Positions 32,543-44,750 are shown, numbered from the stretch's first letter. The stretch: 64,000 nt of DNA from Bradysia coprophila (GCF_014529535.1 NW_023503751.1:1472614-1536613); one strand, 5' to 3'. Numbers and translations are program-made. The notes: generated by a model from the sequence alone, not told the origin.

Positions 32543-33510
32543 TAGTCAAGGGTCTTATGCCAGAAAATACCCTAAAATGTTAGTATATGTTAGTGTATGA
32601 AAAATTATCAAAACTTTAATTGTTTGAAATAATTTTTTTTTGTCACGACGATAACTTGAGTAATTCTTAACCGATTTGGATGATTTTTTTTTAATCAACG
32701 AGGAATGAAATTCCTGAGGTTAAGTTCGAAGATGAGCCATGTCGGGATAAGGTTCTGGAAACTATTCCAGAAAAACATGATTTTATTGATAATTGTAATT
32801 GATAATACAGTGCTGATAATTGCTATTGTGATAATGATAATTTAATGTGTTGTGGTGATATTATAGAAAATGTTATTAAAAACGTAGAAGAATGGGATTT
32901 CTGAGGTTAAGTTCGAGGATGGGCAATGTATAAGGTTCTGGAAAATATTTCAGAAAAATAAGTATCTGATAATAATTGGTAATAATAATATTGTTCCCTT
33001 GACTGAAGTCAAGGGTCTTACGCCAGAAAATACCCTAAAATGTTGGTAACAGTTTACAGTACAGTGTATGAAAAATTATCAAAACCTTAATTGTTTGTAA
33101 CCATTTTTTTTTGTCATCACGATAACTTGAGTAATTCTTAACCGATTTTGATGATTTTTTTTTAGAAGGTGGGCTATGTCGGGATATAAGGTTCTGGAAA
33201 CTATTCCAGAAAACAGGATTTTACTCTGTTGATACTTGATAATACATGATATTATACCGCTGATAATTGATTTTGTGATAATTTATGATAATTTAATGTG
33301 TTGTGGCGATATTGTATGAAATGTTATCAAAAACGGAATTGTTTGTAACCATTTTTTTTGTCATGACGATAACTTGAGTAATAATTCTTAACCGATTTTA
33401 ATAAAATTTCTTTTAATCGACGAGGAATGGAATTCCCGAGATTAAGGTCGGAAGCTATTCCATTTACTATGTTGATAATTGATAATTATTGGTAATTGAT
33501 CATTGATGAT
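32543..33510 (+). mobile_element. 'CCCTTGACT' hairpin-family repeats (family E), two or more copies
   Basis: GTCAAGGGTCTTA(T/C)GCCAGAAAATACCC occurs at 32544 and 33008, the second preceded by CCCTTGACTGAA so that a terminal hairpin forms. Downstream of each is (A/C)ACGATAACTTGAGTAATTC, then AACCGATTTTGATGA and a poly-T run; a third such block lies at 33364. The order hairpin, then GTC-like word, then ACTTGAGTAA block matches families A and B but without the (GTCY)n expansion. Confidence 0.55.
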
Positions 33511-34145
33511 TCCCTTCACTGAGAGAAGAAGATACGTCTGTTTTGAATGAAGTCGTTGTCGTTCCAGTTGTCAAAGTTCGGATTAACAGTTAATTGGAAC
33601 AAACTTTTAGGACTGTCGTATGACTTTTAAGAAAACAAAACAATTTACCGCATTAACTTAAGTATGGTTGCCACTCAACAAAAAAGTACTCCTTGAGATA
33701 GCGAACTGTCAAGTAAACAAAGCAAAAATTCATTTTTTTTTTCTTTCACATGGAGTATTTTTGTGGTAAATGGTAAATGGAGAAATAAAAATGGTTACTA
33801 CAGTGGTATTATTGATATTTAGGTATTTATCTTCGTTCTGGTTACTTCATTTTCGCAATAATGCCACAGCGAAGAATTCGCCTAATTTAAAATACAATGC
33901 ACTACGGCAATTATTTTTTATTTAATGCCACCACGAAAAAGGCTGTTGGCGCAACCTTCTAATAATACAACATTGGAAACCACAGCGGATCATACTGATA
34001 CAGACAGAGTGTGAGTTGTGTGGATTGAGTGGAATTCATTGAAAACGTCAAATTAGTAACAAAAAAGACATTTGAAATGTTGGCGGATATACCTGAAATT
34101 ACATATACAGTGAGCATATAGTATTACAAACAAGCAATTCTAACA
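33511..34145. other. No gene seen
   Basis: Non-coding AT-rich DNA. Confidence 0.35.
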
Positions 34146-34451
34146 TTAGACAACTCCGACGAGTGTGAAGTTTTCGGCCCGAGCGAAGCGAGGGTCGTAA
34201 TTCACACGAGTTACGGTATCATATTGCAATCTTAGACAGCTCGAACGAGTGAGAAGTTTGCGGCTAGGCCAAACCTAATATTAGACAACTCGTACGAGTG
34301 TGAAGTTTGCGGCCCGAGCGAAGCGAGGGTCGTAATTCACACGAGTTGCGGTATCGTATTGCAATATTAGACAGCTCGGACGAGCGATAAGTTTGCGGTT
34401 AGAGCGAATCGAAGGCCGTAATTGACACGAGTTGCGGTATCTTACTGCATT
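34146..34451. repeat. ~86-bp tandem repeat with AACTCGTACGAGT palindrome
   Basis: Units begin TTAGACA(A/G)CTC at 34146, 34233, 34282 and 34367; the second is shortened. Each has GAAGTTTGCGGCC, GAGCGAAGCGAGGG and CACACGAGTTGCGGTATC. No coding role is visible. Confidence 0.75.
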
Positions 34452-36099
34452 AGTTAACAACTCGGGTCTTATTAGATTATTGCACAATTTAAACGAATAC
34501 AAAGTGACAACATTTCATTTTTGTAGAAGTAAATGTATCAAATTGAGAATTGTGTTAGATTATTACATCCATACCGTGACAAAAAGGCTTGGACTTCAGG
34601 AATTGTCCATTCTCACCCAGATGAAAAAATCAGTTAAAATAAAATAAGATAATCAAACCTGAAAGAACCAGGTTAAGACAACCCTGAGTTGATCACGAAG
34701 GCGGTGACACACAAAAACAAAATTCTTTCAGAACCTTGATTATAATATTCTGTAATATAAGGTAAAAGCAAAATGAAATGATCTAGTCTGGTTTTTGACA
34801 ATTGAAATTCAGTTGACAAAAATGAGGCTCGATAATTTTGTTTTGCTTTCACTTTAATTGATTAATTATTTTGGAAAAATTATCAGTCAAGGGACCCGAC
34901 CCGCCCAAAAGGTGGGACCTAGTTTTTTTGTTCGAATCGTGTTACGAATACCTTTCATTTGATGGGTCGCACGCCTCTGTAGGTTTCAGAAACCACTTCG
35001 AGGCCAATAAAACAAAATTCTGGTTTTTCCTGGAGTAATGGCGTATCACATTTTCATTTTTATGCCCACCCTGAGGTTCCTGCAAAATTTCATGGCGATT
35101 GGCTGACTGGTTTCCGAGAGCGACCGTCGATAGATAGATAGATAGATAGACAGATAGATAGAAACATACATAGTAAGTTGAAAGATTTTGATTGTTTGGG
35201 AAAAGTCAATTTGGTGTATTTTGTATGAAAAGTGACCAATTTCAAAACGATGTATCTCCAGCAATTTTAAACCTACATAGTCGAGTGATAGCTCGTTTTG
35301 CTCGTATTTGAAGCGAGAATATGATAGAGAATGTTTTGTGGTGATATAAACCGAAGGGTAGAAACTGAAATGTTCGGCTATATATAGTTGCCGCGTCTCA
35401 AAAAAATTTCTTCGTTCTTTTTTTGGAAGTTAGACTGCGTCAAGTCCTCCGCTATCGCTCCGGACATGATACTAGAAGAAGTTTTGACCTCCGTGTGTTA
35501 TGGCGGCCCCAGAATAGTATATAGAACATTCAAAGCTTTTCCATCTCTTTTGACTTAACGATCTGTTTAACGTTGCGGCTTTAGCATACCTAGATCTACA
35601 TACCTACATACCTAGATCTAGACGGTGTTAGGACCATCGAGAGCAAGAAAAGACAAGCACAACGGCAACGCGAAGACATGAACAGAGAAGCCAGATCAAA
35701 CAGGGTACAGACGGGAGGTTGATGTATACAACATCGAAAGAGACTGTTTCGGCCTCAGGTTGCAATAGTGGCCCCAAGTCAGCGTAGTCTGACCATCATC
35801 AGTTGCTTCCTAATACACCTTTTAGAAAGACAGTGCATACTAACGCATTTGAACTAGTAAAGCATTGTAAAGATGACTTTGACTGGTCTGTCACGTACAA
35901 GTCCGATTGATAGGAATGAAGATGAGGGACCAATAAAGCCTTGATTCTGTGAATCCTAAACGAACGAAACGGCGCGATGCTTTGCGTAGTGCAATCAGCA
36001 AAATCTTTCAGACGAGTCGTTTCCCAATTGCTTAACACCAAGAGAGCTGTGCGACGTAATGATAGATTCTGAGCAGATCAGTCCTTCAAATATAAGGTT
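34452..36099. other. No gene seen; contains a GATA microsatellite
   Basis: Mostly unique AT-rich DNA. At 34885-35165 a repeat-like block (GTCAAGGGACCCGACC, then AATTTCATGGCGATTGGCTG) ends in the microsatellite and resembles the layout of the interspersed elements above. Confidence 0.35.
35128..35161. repeat. (GATA)n microsatellite
   Basis: GATAGATAGATAGATAGATA with one GACA interruption. Confidence 0.9.
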
Positions 36100-36260
36100 A
36101 TTTAATGGGGGAACGCCGAGAAGCGGCGTTAGTCCAAAAGGGCCCAAATTTGAAACTTTTTGTGCCACATTCTATTCGGTACTCAATTTTCTCTCAAATG
36201 AAACAAAAAATGGGAAAATTGGATGAGACTTAGTCAATGTACGTACTTAGGGCCGGATAG
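36100..36260 (-). mobile_element. Family B body-unit fragment
   Basis: GGCCCAAATTTGAAACTTTT, CATTCTATTCGGTACTCAAT and CTCAAATGAAACAAAAA match the internal tandem unit of family B. The ends are missing. Confidence 0.6.
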
Positions 36261-36599
36261 CTAATTCCTAATAATGGAAGCTAATTCTGAGGATTAAAAG
36301 TCTCATACATGGACTAGTAGCTTGAATGCATAGTCTTGGTGCAGATCTGCACACTGCCTCCGTAGATAAACCACTTTCCTTCTAGCGGAATACCTAATTA
36401 TGAATGTCACAAACATTTATGGGTCAAAACCTAGAAAAAGTGTGCTTAAATGATTAAAAAGAAGTGTTTTTCTTCGAGTTTTGCATGAAAATTTACCGAA
36501 AAATAGGAAAATTCGTCAAATTTGCCCATATTAAATGGTTGTTTCTCAAAAAAAAAAAAATTATAATCAATTTTAAATTGGCTATAAAGTAATAATACA
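36261..36599. other. No gene seen
   Basis: Spacer between a repeat fragment and a LINE remnant. Confidence 0.35.
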
Positions 36600-37290
36600 T
36601 CACTTCCAATGACTTTGAACTTGAGTAAGACTAAGCTGGTTCACTACTGCAACCCCACGTGAAGGTCGATAACTTGCCGACCCTTACGTTTAATGGCGTG
36701 ACGATCGAATGGTGTTCCACAGTCAGGTGTCTGGGTTTGGTGCTAGACGAGCATGTCGGTTGGAATGAGCTCTTTGTCAGTATCAGTAGCACCGTCTCTC
36801 GCGGCATTGGTGTCATTAAGAGGTTGCGATTTCTCCCGAAAAAGATCCTCAGAATTATCTATACTTCTCGACTATGCATCCTGTGTTGACCTACTGTATC
36901 GTAGTGTGGGGTTCCCTAACAAGAGCATGATGGATGAGCAGGTGGATGAGCTACAGGTCTGGCACAAAAGAGCCCGTTGGGCTTTCCGACTGGGCTTCTG
37001 TTTAATGCCGAGTTTCCGCGTATGATCACGTTTACGGAGATGTACGGAGAGTTCGCAGTTCGCAAATATGTGTATTCCAGTTTGAACGATGTGAAACACC
37101 ATTCGACCGTTTTTTCCGACAATAGCAACCGGTACCGTGCGAGGTTTTCGTATCTTCTGAAAAAGCCCTCCATTCTGTCGAATTATTGTCAGCGTAGCTT
37201 ACAATACGCGGGTCATACATTGTTCAACACCCTGCCTTTAACCGTTAGAAACTTGCCTCGATTATAAGAATTCTATCGTAAGCTCAAGAA
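36600..37290 (+). pseudogene. Non-LTR retrotransposon C-terminal remnant (jockey/CR1-like)
   Basis: Successive frames give NGVTIEWCSTVRCLGLVLDE (36689-36748), then VIKRLRFLPKK, a TYCIVVWGS-like segment near 36890-36910, LQVWHKRARWAFRLGF and LFNAEFPRMITFTEMYGEF, finishing with HTLFNTLPLTVRNLP near 37215-37260. This is the region after the catalytic palm of a LINE reverse transcriptase. Frames shift at least three times; the palm and endonuclease are absent. It resembles the remnant at 1-884. Confidence 0.75.
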
Positions 37291-37729
37291 TTTGTTAAGT
37301 CGTGGCGATGCCCAGCCGAATGAAAATGTAAAATGCTCGACCAGCCCAGTGAAATTGAAATTGCTGGCCAACCAATGCATTGAATCGTCAGAACTGGAAC
37401 TTCGAATTGACTTCCGGCGTCACCAAATGTCCTACTGCCCAAAACTAGCAAGTGACCAACAAATCACGTCGGGGTCACCATATGTTGAATCCAGCGGCAA
37501 AAAGCTACCAGCCAATTGCATAAATTCTGCTTCGGTCACTCCTCGTTCTACAACTATACTCAGGGCCGTAGCTAGACCCGATTTTCAGGGTGTGCTGAGC
37601 TCCGATCTCCAAAGCAAAAAAAAACTGTGATAAAGAAATTTATTTTAATGTTACAATCTTATGTCTAATAGATTGTTTAAAAGTTTAAATGATTTTAAAT
37701 CAAAAGTTAACATAAATCAAAAACATTCG
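37291..37729. other. Possible 3' tail of the LINE remnant; no gene seen
   Basis: An open frame at 37292-37627 has no recognisable family and follows directly on the LINE fragment. Confidence 0.3.
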
Positions 37730-39885
37730 TCAGTAGACCTTAATCCTACGTTTCGGGTTATCATTGAAAGATTTCAGAATATCATCAACAGATATATGAT
37801 CAAGCCGCTTTTTCTCGAAGGCCAGAAATGACAGGTGTCTTAATCTAGCGTTTTTCATACTCATTCTACTTTTTGGATTGAGTCTTTCAAGAGCAGAAAA
37901 AGAAGTTTCACATGTAGAGGTACTACATCCGAACGTATCTATCGTTGCCATGAAGTATACGGCAGGAAATGCTTCTTTCATTGGATATAGTTCCTTTAGT
38001 ATGTTGAATCTATTCTTAAACAGTTTTGCTTCTTCTTCTTTCATTTTGCTTAATTTTTCTTGGTGAATTAACTGTCTGCCCATTACATAATTTTTGGCAA
38101 CAACCATTTCTTCGTGAGAAGGAAGATCGATCCCGAGATCTTCAAGTGGCTTTAGCAATTTTACGTCAAATTTACCAGCCATCGAAATAGCCGATAATAT
38201 TTCTGTATTGTTTTCGAAACGCCTTTCAGTTTCACTAAGAAATGTATCAATCACAAAATAGAACGACGACGATATTTCAATTTTGCTATCATGATTTCGT
38301 TCTCCGGTTCGCTCAGTAATAACGAAGTCAGACAACGACGAAGGTCTGTTAATATTTCTACGTGGCCTCCTCTCATTCTGAGATTCAACGCCTTCCATTG
38401 ATTGTTGTAACAACTCTTCCGATTCTCTCCAAATCAAGTCGAAAGTATCGCTCGAGCGTAGAGCAGAAATTTCTGTTTTAACGCTTTGAATAACCGGAAG
38501 AGCTTCGCGAAATCCTATTTCCACCGATTGTAGAATTTTGTCCTCTGGTGACAGCACATTCAAAAATTTGCTCATGAAAACTAGCATGAACGTGAATTCG
38601 GGTTTCTGAATAGTAAACAAAATTCCAGTCGCGTTGGCGATATCGTCTCCATCGAATCTTTTAGTATCCGCCTTCACCTGTAAATAAAATAAAGGGAACG
38701 AATCAGAAACAATTTATTCGATATAATGAACACTCCTTGTATTTACAATGCGAAGGTTGTTCACAACATCCGAGTAGTTTTTCAGCATTGCATTTGTCGA
38801 TCGGTGGTGTCCGGCCCAACGCGTAGTAATCAAATTAAGTATCGCTGTCCCTTCATATGCAGTTTGTATTTTAGCTCGATGGAAAAAGATGTACACCAAT
38901 TTTAAAGTATCGAAAAATAGCCGTACGATGTCGTTACTTTCAACCGCTGCGATTATTACTAAATGTAATTTGTGATTGAAGCAGTGCACTAGGGCCTATT
39001 TTACGAAAACATGTTTCTCAAGTTTTTGAAAGTTTCCAAAATGTTTCTGAAAAGTTTCTTAAAGTTTCTCAAAGCTTCTTAAAGTTTTTTAAAGTTTCTT
39101 AAAGTTTCTTAAGGAAACTTTTCTAGAAACTTTAAGAAACTTTAAGAAGCTTTGAGAAACTTTAAGAAACTTTTCAGAAACATTTTGGAAACTTTCAAAA
39201 ACTTGAGAAACATGTTTTCGTAAAATAGGCCCTGCAGTGCACGTAGGGAATTATTCGACCAACTATTCGTTGAATAATGCGCTGTATTCCACCCTTATCT
39301 CCGCTCATAACGAAGGCCCCGTCGTAACATTGACTCAAAAGTTACTGGTAGGTTACAGCTGGCCAATAATTTAAGCAGCAAATCTGCTTGACTTTCAGCA
39401 TCGAAATAATTTGTGGTTTCAAACCACAAAAGCGATTCTTTGGCTTGAGCACATTTAACGTATCTGATTACTACCGACACAATTTCTTTGCTGGTTCTGT
39501 CCTTCGTCCTGTCAGCAAGCAACGTAAAGAAGCTTACGTCAGCCGAGTTAATCTCATTTATGATGTCTTTTTGTACGAATTTTGCGATTATTTCGATGAG
39601 TTCGTTTTGAATTTCTTGAGATAAATACGTGGCATTGCCTCCTGGCAGTCGCGAAGATGCTTGTTATCTTTGAGTTTGAATTCGAAAAGTGTGATGAACG
39701 GCAACACTGGTCCTATCATGCCGTCACGCTTGTTGCGGAAAAATATTTAACTTCTATCAGTCAGACGAACAAAAAGCTTTATATCAAAGATGGTGAAGAG
39801 ACACGTTTGTTGCCGTTGTTAATTAAAATTCGATTTTATCCTAAACATCCGTGTCAATTTACGCTCAAAAAGCAATTAAATTAGG
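37730..39885 (-). pseudogene. hAT transposase-like gene (ZMYM1/52-kDa repressor type), interrupted
   Basis: Read right to left: DGMIGPVLPFITLFEF and KDNKHLRDC (39740-39660), a frameshift, NATYLSQEIQNELIEII, SFFTLLADRTKDRTSKEIVS (39550-39470), CYDGAFVMSGDKGGIQRII (about 39325-39270), a MITE at 38990-39234, then HCFNHKLHLVI and ITTRWAGHHRST (38989-38714). An intron-like gap with a CACCTG boundary follows, and 38677-37730 carries the long C-terminal part with GCSTSTCETSFSALERLNP, the dimerisation region. The DDE-type motif CYDGA and C..H pair are characteristic of this hAT branch, which is common in insect genomes as decaying transposons. No terminal inverted repeats were identified. Confidence 0.8.
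38990..39234. mobile_element. 245-bp hAT-type MITE, almost a complete hairpin
   Basis: The ends are YAGGGCCTATTTTACGAAA and its complement; the target duplication CAGTGCAC (8 bp) is at 38982-38989 and 39235-39242. The two halves are nearly perfect complements, built of AAGTTTCTTAAAG-like words. The host frame reads IPYVHC on one side and HCFNHKLHL on the other. Confidence 0.92.
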
Positions 39886-40792
39886 GAAACTAATGTGATC
39901 GCGTTTACGCCAAGAGATTCGCGATTTCAATGTTGACTTTGTATTAGTTTTCGTAAGTCGTTTGTTTTGACCGTGTGCTCCGTTTCAAGTTTTAATTTTA
40001 TCCGTTTTTTTTACAGTCTTTAGACGAGAATTTTGCGAAATAATTTAATCGTATCAATTTTGAAGACTTATAATCGATTATGAACAAGTAAGAAATCATT
40101 TGAATTTGAATTTACACTTTGTATTTCAAAACGTGTTTTTGTCAAGGACATCCTGTCCAATTGAGCCACGTAAATCCGTTGATTAACGTAACTTTCTCTT
40201 TCTTAAAGGATTCCGAGAATATATACGCGAAGGGTTAACCGAATGTGTTATCGGTTTTAAGGGAGAATACTAGAAGTAAGTTTGTGACTATTTGTGAGGT
40301 TATGATGATTCTAATGTAACTTGAATTAAGATTTTGTAGCCTCCTCCTACTTGACTCATCAATGAATATATAATTTTGAACGAAACTTCGTCTTGAAATT
40401 ATTGAAGCTGACAGAAACTAGACATTCCCAAAAGACCCATTCGCCACACTACAAAATGTCTATTTGGCTTGGTCCCGACATCATCACCAGGTGCGGATCT
40501 ACGAAAGCAAATTGACGTGATCAAGACATCAATGCCTGGTGCGAATCACAACCACAATATCAGTTGTTGCTGACGTCATCACCAGACGTGCAACACAAAT
40601 ATTTCAATCAAACGCCGTCACCTGGCGTAAACCACCGTTACAACCGTTAGATACCGGAAGCTACCGTTGCAACATTTCCCGAGGTCCAAACGCACTAATT
40701 AGTACGCTGATTGATCAGACATCATTACCAGGTGCAGAACATCCAAATTCTGCGTACGACACGATTAGTAACTCAACAATACCAGCGTTACC
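39886..40792. other. Upstream region of the Gag-like ORF
   Basis: It may be a retroelement leader. CATCACCAGG-type words recur (40490, 40570, 40727), sharing the element GTCATCACC. I could not define an LTR or a primer-binding site. Confidence 0.3.
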
Positions 40793-41593
40793 ATGACCAA
40801 CGAAAAACACAACAAAGGGCGAAAGAAGAAGGCGATCTACAAATGTGAAATATGTAACGGTACCCAGAACAAACCAGTCGTCGCCTGTGATAAATGCGAC
40901 AAGTGGCACCACTTTGCGTGCGTTGGAATCAAATCCATTAAGAAGAAAGACGAATGGATCTGTGATAAGTGCAAAACACCAAATCCACCCGAACCACCGT
41001 CATCTCAACAATCAGTACAAGAAGACGTTGCGACGCCACATTCAAGGAATAATTCACCGGCAAAATCTCGAGTGGATAACTGCGGTGACAAAGACAACGA
41101 TTATGACTTGACGTACGATACTAGTCATCCGTACTATCGAGCATCACGTAACCTGCTGTCACCACAAAATCATTCCAAAAATCGATCCGTCGAACAGCAA
41201 CAAAATCGACAGAACGATAATGTCATCAATGTGTCTAGAGCAGATCCGATTATCCGTACAACGAGTAAGCGACAAGAAATGGAGTTAAAGTTGGCTGAAG
41301 AGGAGAGGATATTATCGAGCATGCGTGACAATGAATACCTGCGAAAAAAGTATTCTATTTTGATGCCAAAGGAACACCGTCGTGAAAAAGCAATGACTAA
41401 CGACGATGAAATCCGAAGTATGAGCAATACCAGAGACTGGGTCAAAAAACAGCAATCTGTTAAATCCATGATAAACGTTCCGGTAACCAACAAACCGAAC
41501 GTCACTCACAGAAAAAATTCGTCGCACAGAAAAAAAGTGAAATCTATGAATTTTTTAGTTGAATGTAACTATTATAAAAGTTCGTTTAGCTAA
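40793..41593 (+). CDS. Gag-like protein with N-terminal PHD finger (BEL/Pao type), truncated
   Basis: The 266-residue frame opens with a basic lead, then a PHD finger: YKCEICNGTQ, VACDKCDKWHHFACVGI and EWICDKCKTPNPP (Cys4-His-Cys3 order, residues about 17-62). A polar linker follows, then a coiled-coil region RQEMELKLAEEERILSSM (about residues 162-190), typical of BEL/Pao Gag proteins of insects, some of which carry a PHD finger. The last 15 or so residues come from the tandem repeat that starts at about 41552, so the protein is cut there and capsid and pol are missing. A cellular PHD protein is the alternative; the coiled coil favours Gag. Confidence 0.65.
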   Translation: MTNEKHNKGRKKKAIYKCEICNGTQNKPVVACDKCDKWHHFACVGIKSIKKKDEWICDKCKTPNPPEPPSSQQSVQEDVATPHSRNNSPAKSRVDNCGDKDNDYDLTYDTSHPYYRASRNLLSPQNHSKNRSVEQQQNRQNDNVINVSRADPIIRTTSKRQEMELKLAEEERILSSMRDNEYLRKKYSILMPKEHRREKAMTNDDEIRSMSNTRDWVKKQQSVKSMINVPVTNKPNVTHRKNSSHRKKVKSMNFLVECNYYKSSFS

Positions 41594-41808
41594 ATTCATA
41601 GCTGTATCCAGCTTTAATAAAGTTGACGCTAACCATTATTTTAGTTGAATGTGACTAGTATAACAGTTGGTTTAGCTAACTTAATAACTGTACCAAACTT
41701 TAATCAAGTTGAACTAACGATTATTTTAGTTGAATGTAACTAGTATAAAAGTTGGTTTAGCTAACTTAATAACTGTACCAATATTGAATCGAGTTGACCA
41801 TACCACAG
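41552..41808. repeat. Three ~85-bp tandem repeats
   Basis: TTTTAGTTGAATGTAACTA, AAAAGTT(C/G)GTTTAGCTAA and GCTGTATCCAGCTTTAATAA-like blocks repeat at about 41552, 41640 and 41725. The array begins inside the end of the Gag-like frame. Confidence 0.75.
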
Positions 41809-41855
41809 ACTAATAAATTGTGTTTTCATATAAAAAATTGTTTCCTCGATCCAAT

Positions 41856-42041
41856 CAAGGCTGTATACTTTGAGAAGGTCACGCAGATCGCCATTTTATT
41901 AGATACGCGGGAACACACCTTTTCCATACAAACGAATTCACCAAAATTGAATTTGTATGGCGTGGTGAATTTTTTGTATGAAACGTGGTGTGTAACCCGC
42001 GTATCTGCATCTGCGTGACCTCCCCAAAGTATACAGCCTTG
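41856..42041. mobile_element. 186-bp hAT-type MITE
   Basis: Terminal inverted repeats CAAGGCTGTATACTTTG and complement extend inward through GGTCACGCAGAT. The 8-bp duplication GATCCAAT is at 41848-41855 and 42042-42049. A second inverted pair (GAATTCACCAAAATTGAATT) sits in the middle. Confidence 0.92.
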
Positions 42042-42049
42042 GATCCAAT

Positions 42050-44750
42050 TTTGTAGTCGACGATCGGCCCATCACTTTGATTAACTTAAACGATTATAAC
42101 TAAATGTGAATCAACAATGTGGATAAGCAAGTTTCCTACAATAAACTGAGCTACGTTTGTCCAAATTCATTTAACACAATCTTCTTTTGTTAAATCCGTG
42201 TACGGCAACCATGACGCTTAAAAGTTTATTATCACATTTGGTACTTCTTCTGTTTAATATCGATAAAAAATTACAACGAGTACTAAGTCAATGTTTTGTC
42301 TCTTTCGATCTCAAATTTTCCTCAATGCGATAGAAAAATGTACAACATAACCGACATAACTGTTGTTATTTTTTCTATATCCCTTAGATCTATGTAGCAA
42401 ATGTTCTACTTAATTTTACCATACTTTTAACTATAAGAGAGCACTAGTCTGAGATAATGAGATATATATTTTGGTGTACACGGCAATTTCTCATATTTTT
42501 TCACACTAAATAAGATGTCGGTACTATCTGAATATTTTGTTGGTGAGTGAGTGGAACATTTGAAGAATTTTTTCGTTTCAGTACGCAAAATATGACACAA
42601 TTCACACCTACAATGACTCAAATTTAAATTAAGAACTACTCATTGGAACGATTCTTTTGTTATGTACAGTGTTTGAAGATACCTCCCCAAGAATTGGATG
42701 CTCATACCTTTCATGTTAAAAGAAAATAGAAGACAAAACTGAATCTTATTCCACAAGTCTAGCTTATAGTATCGTGTACCGAGCCTAATTATAAATAATA
42801 ATTTAATTCAAATAAAAACGAAAAATTCAAAAAAAATCTCATTTGCGCGAATACGAAAATCACTCACAATAATTTATTATTTTGATCTACAATCAAATTA
42901 TATTCGAATTGATTTTTAGTCCAGGAAATCAATTCAAACATATTCACCTCTGCTTTGAATTGAATTTGTTGAAAGAACTGCGCCGTGACTGTCTAAAATT
43001 TGTTTAAGAAAAGAGTCGCGCTAACGTAAATTTTTCTTTTAAATGTGAATTGGAGTAATAATCTTGTAAAATTATAACTCCAATTTTCTACCATTATCAA
43101 CAAGATAACCACATTTGATGAAAACTATTTTAATGTGAATAAAACTAGAAAGTCTTTACCGGCATGGCAGAACGTGAAGAATAAGATTTGTAATGCAAAA
43201 TGGAGGAGGTAAGTTTCTAGAATTGCCAATATGATTTTAATAAAATTATTTATCGTTTATGTTGGGTAATAATATAATTTCTGATCATTTCAATAATCTA
43301 TGAGTGATGTGATTTCAAGTATAGGACGTTAGGAATATTTTCGGATTCGATATTTTATACATTTGATTTTGTAGAGTGCTCGTACATAATTTGTCGTAAA
43401 ACTAAGTGACAAATTTTCGGCCAAGAAATTTTTTATATTTTTTCACTGTGATTCCCTGATTCTTTTTTTGGCTTAATGAAGGAAATTTTGCATCGAGTTG
43501 TATCTATTATGAATATCTACATTTTGCTTCATTAAGTCAAAAATGTCTGAACCCATCGATGGTCGCCCTGGTGGCGTCGTCAGATAGACGTTGTTCACGG
43601 ATTATGCTAATTTTAAGTACTTTCTAAACAAACAGTTTAATGGAACCTACATTTCTACTAAACTCGTCCAAAGCTTATACTAAAGAACAGGATCGAGGCT
43701 TTATTTTGAAAAGCTAAACTCGTAACCTCAGACGAATTCGCTGATATTAAGAGGCAGTGCCTCAAAGAGTTATTGAAATTGGTAAAATTACCAAGGTCCT
43801 GCTTTTCGCAAACACTGAGCATGTTCTCTCTATGAGCTATCTATTTATTGTGTCTATGCATGGATGAAACATAATTGGACTGCTCAAAAATTTACTTCAA
43901 ATCGACAGCTACCTCTGGCTGCTGATTTTCTTTCTTTCGGTTGCTGTTTCGTAACTCTTCAACAGCCCGGAAAATTCCCTTCGACTCTCAAACCGTTTTT
44001 CATTTTGTCCCTTACAATATTTTACTCAACTTCAACAATATCTTTATCCAGAGCACCTTGCTTTTAATTTGATGTTTGTAAGCTTCGAAGAACAATGGAA
44101 CATTGAAGTTTTTACAAGTTATTTTTATCGAACTAAAACATGATTCTAAGCAATAAATTGTTTTACGGTATGACTCAAAAATGCATCAATTTTTTTATAA
44201 GTTCATCTAAACTTCAAAATGTACAGCCGCTCGTAAGAAAATTACGAAATTGCGGCCCAATATTTTTGATTTTACGCTGTTTTAAGACATTCTATTGATC
44301 AGAACTGTCGATACCCATGTCGTTCTTGATGTTCGGCACCTTACACATACATATATTCATCGCGGCTGGAAACGGCCTTAGTCACATCTTAGGCGGCTGA
44401 CAATATTGGGTTGATTTAGGGTCGTACTTTGTAAACTAAATAAAATTTATAAAAAAATCTGTGCATTTTAGAGGCATCCGTAGAACAATTTTTTGTTTAG
44501 AATAATGTTCCGCGTCTAATTCGTCAAAACTCCTATGCCCCATTGGTTTTGCGTTTGATTTTGATCATCGACATATTATCCGTAATGTTTCTCATTAACT
44601 CTTGGTATTTTCTATAAAAGAGAATAGGAAAGATGTACAAATTCTGTCTCGCTGAACGTCAAACCGATTGAAATTGGCCTGTGAACTAACACCCCAAAGA
44701 ACTCCCTTCGTAAAAAATTTGCTTCACATTGATGTCCATTGCTGGTCTGA
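42050..44750. other. 2.7 kb without a recognisable gene
   Basis: AT-rich sequence. A GAGGAG-GTAAGT donor-like site lies at 43204-43215 but no matching exon was found. No repeat family from elsewhere in the window was recognised here. Confidence 0.4.

Noticed and set aside
37292..37627. 112-residue plus-strand frame after the LINE remnant
   Set aside because: No family resemblance; probably LINE 3' sequence.
39886..40792. LTR and primer-binding site upstream of the Gag-like ORF
   Set aside because: No second LTR copy or convincing tRNA-complementary site could be found in the window.
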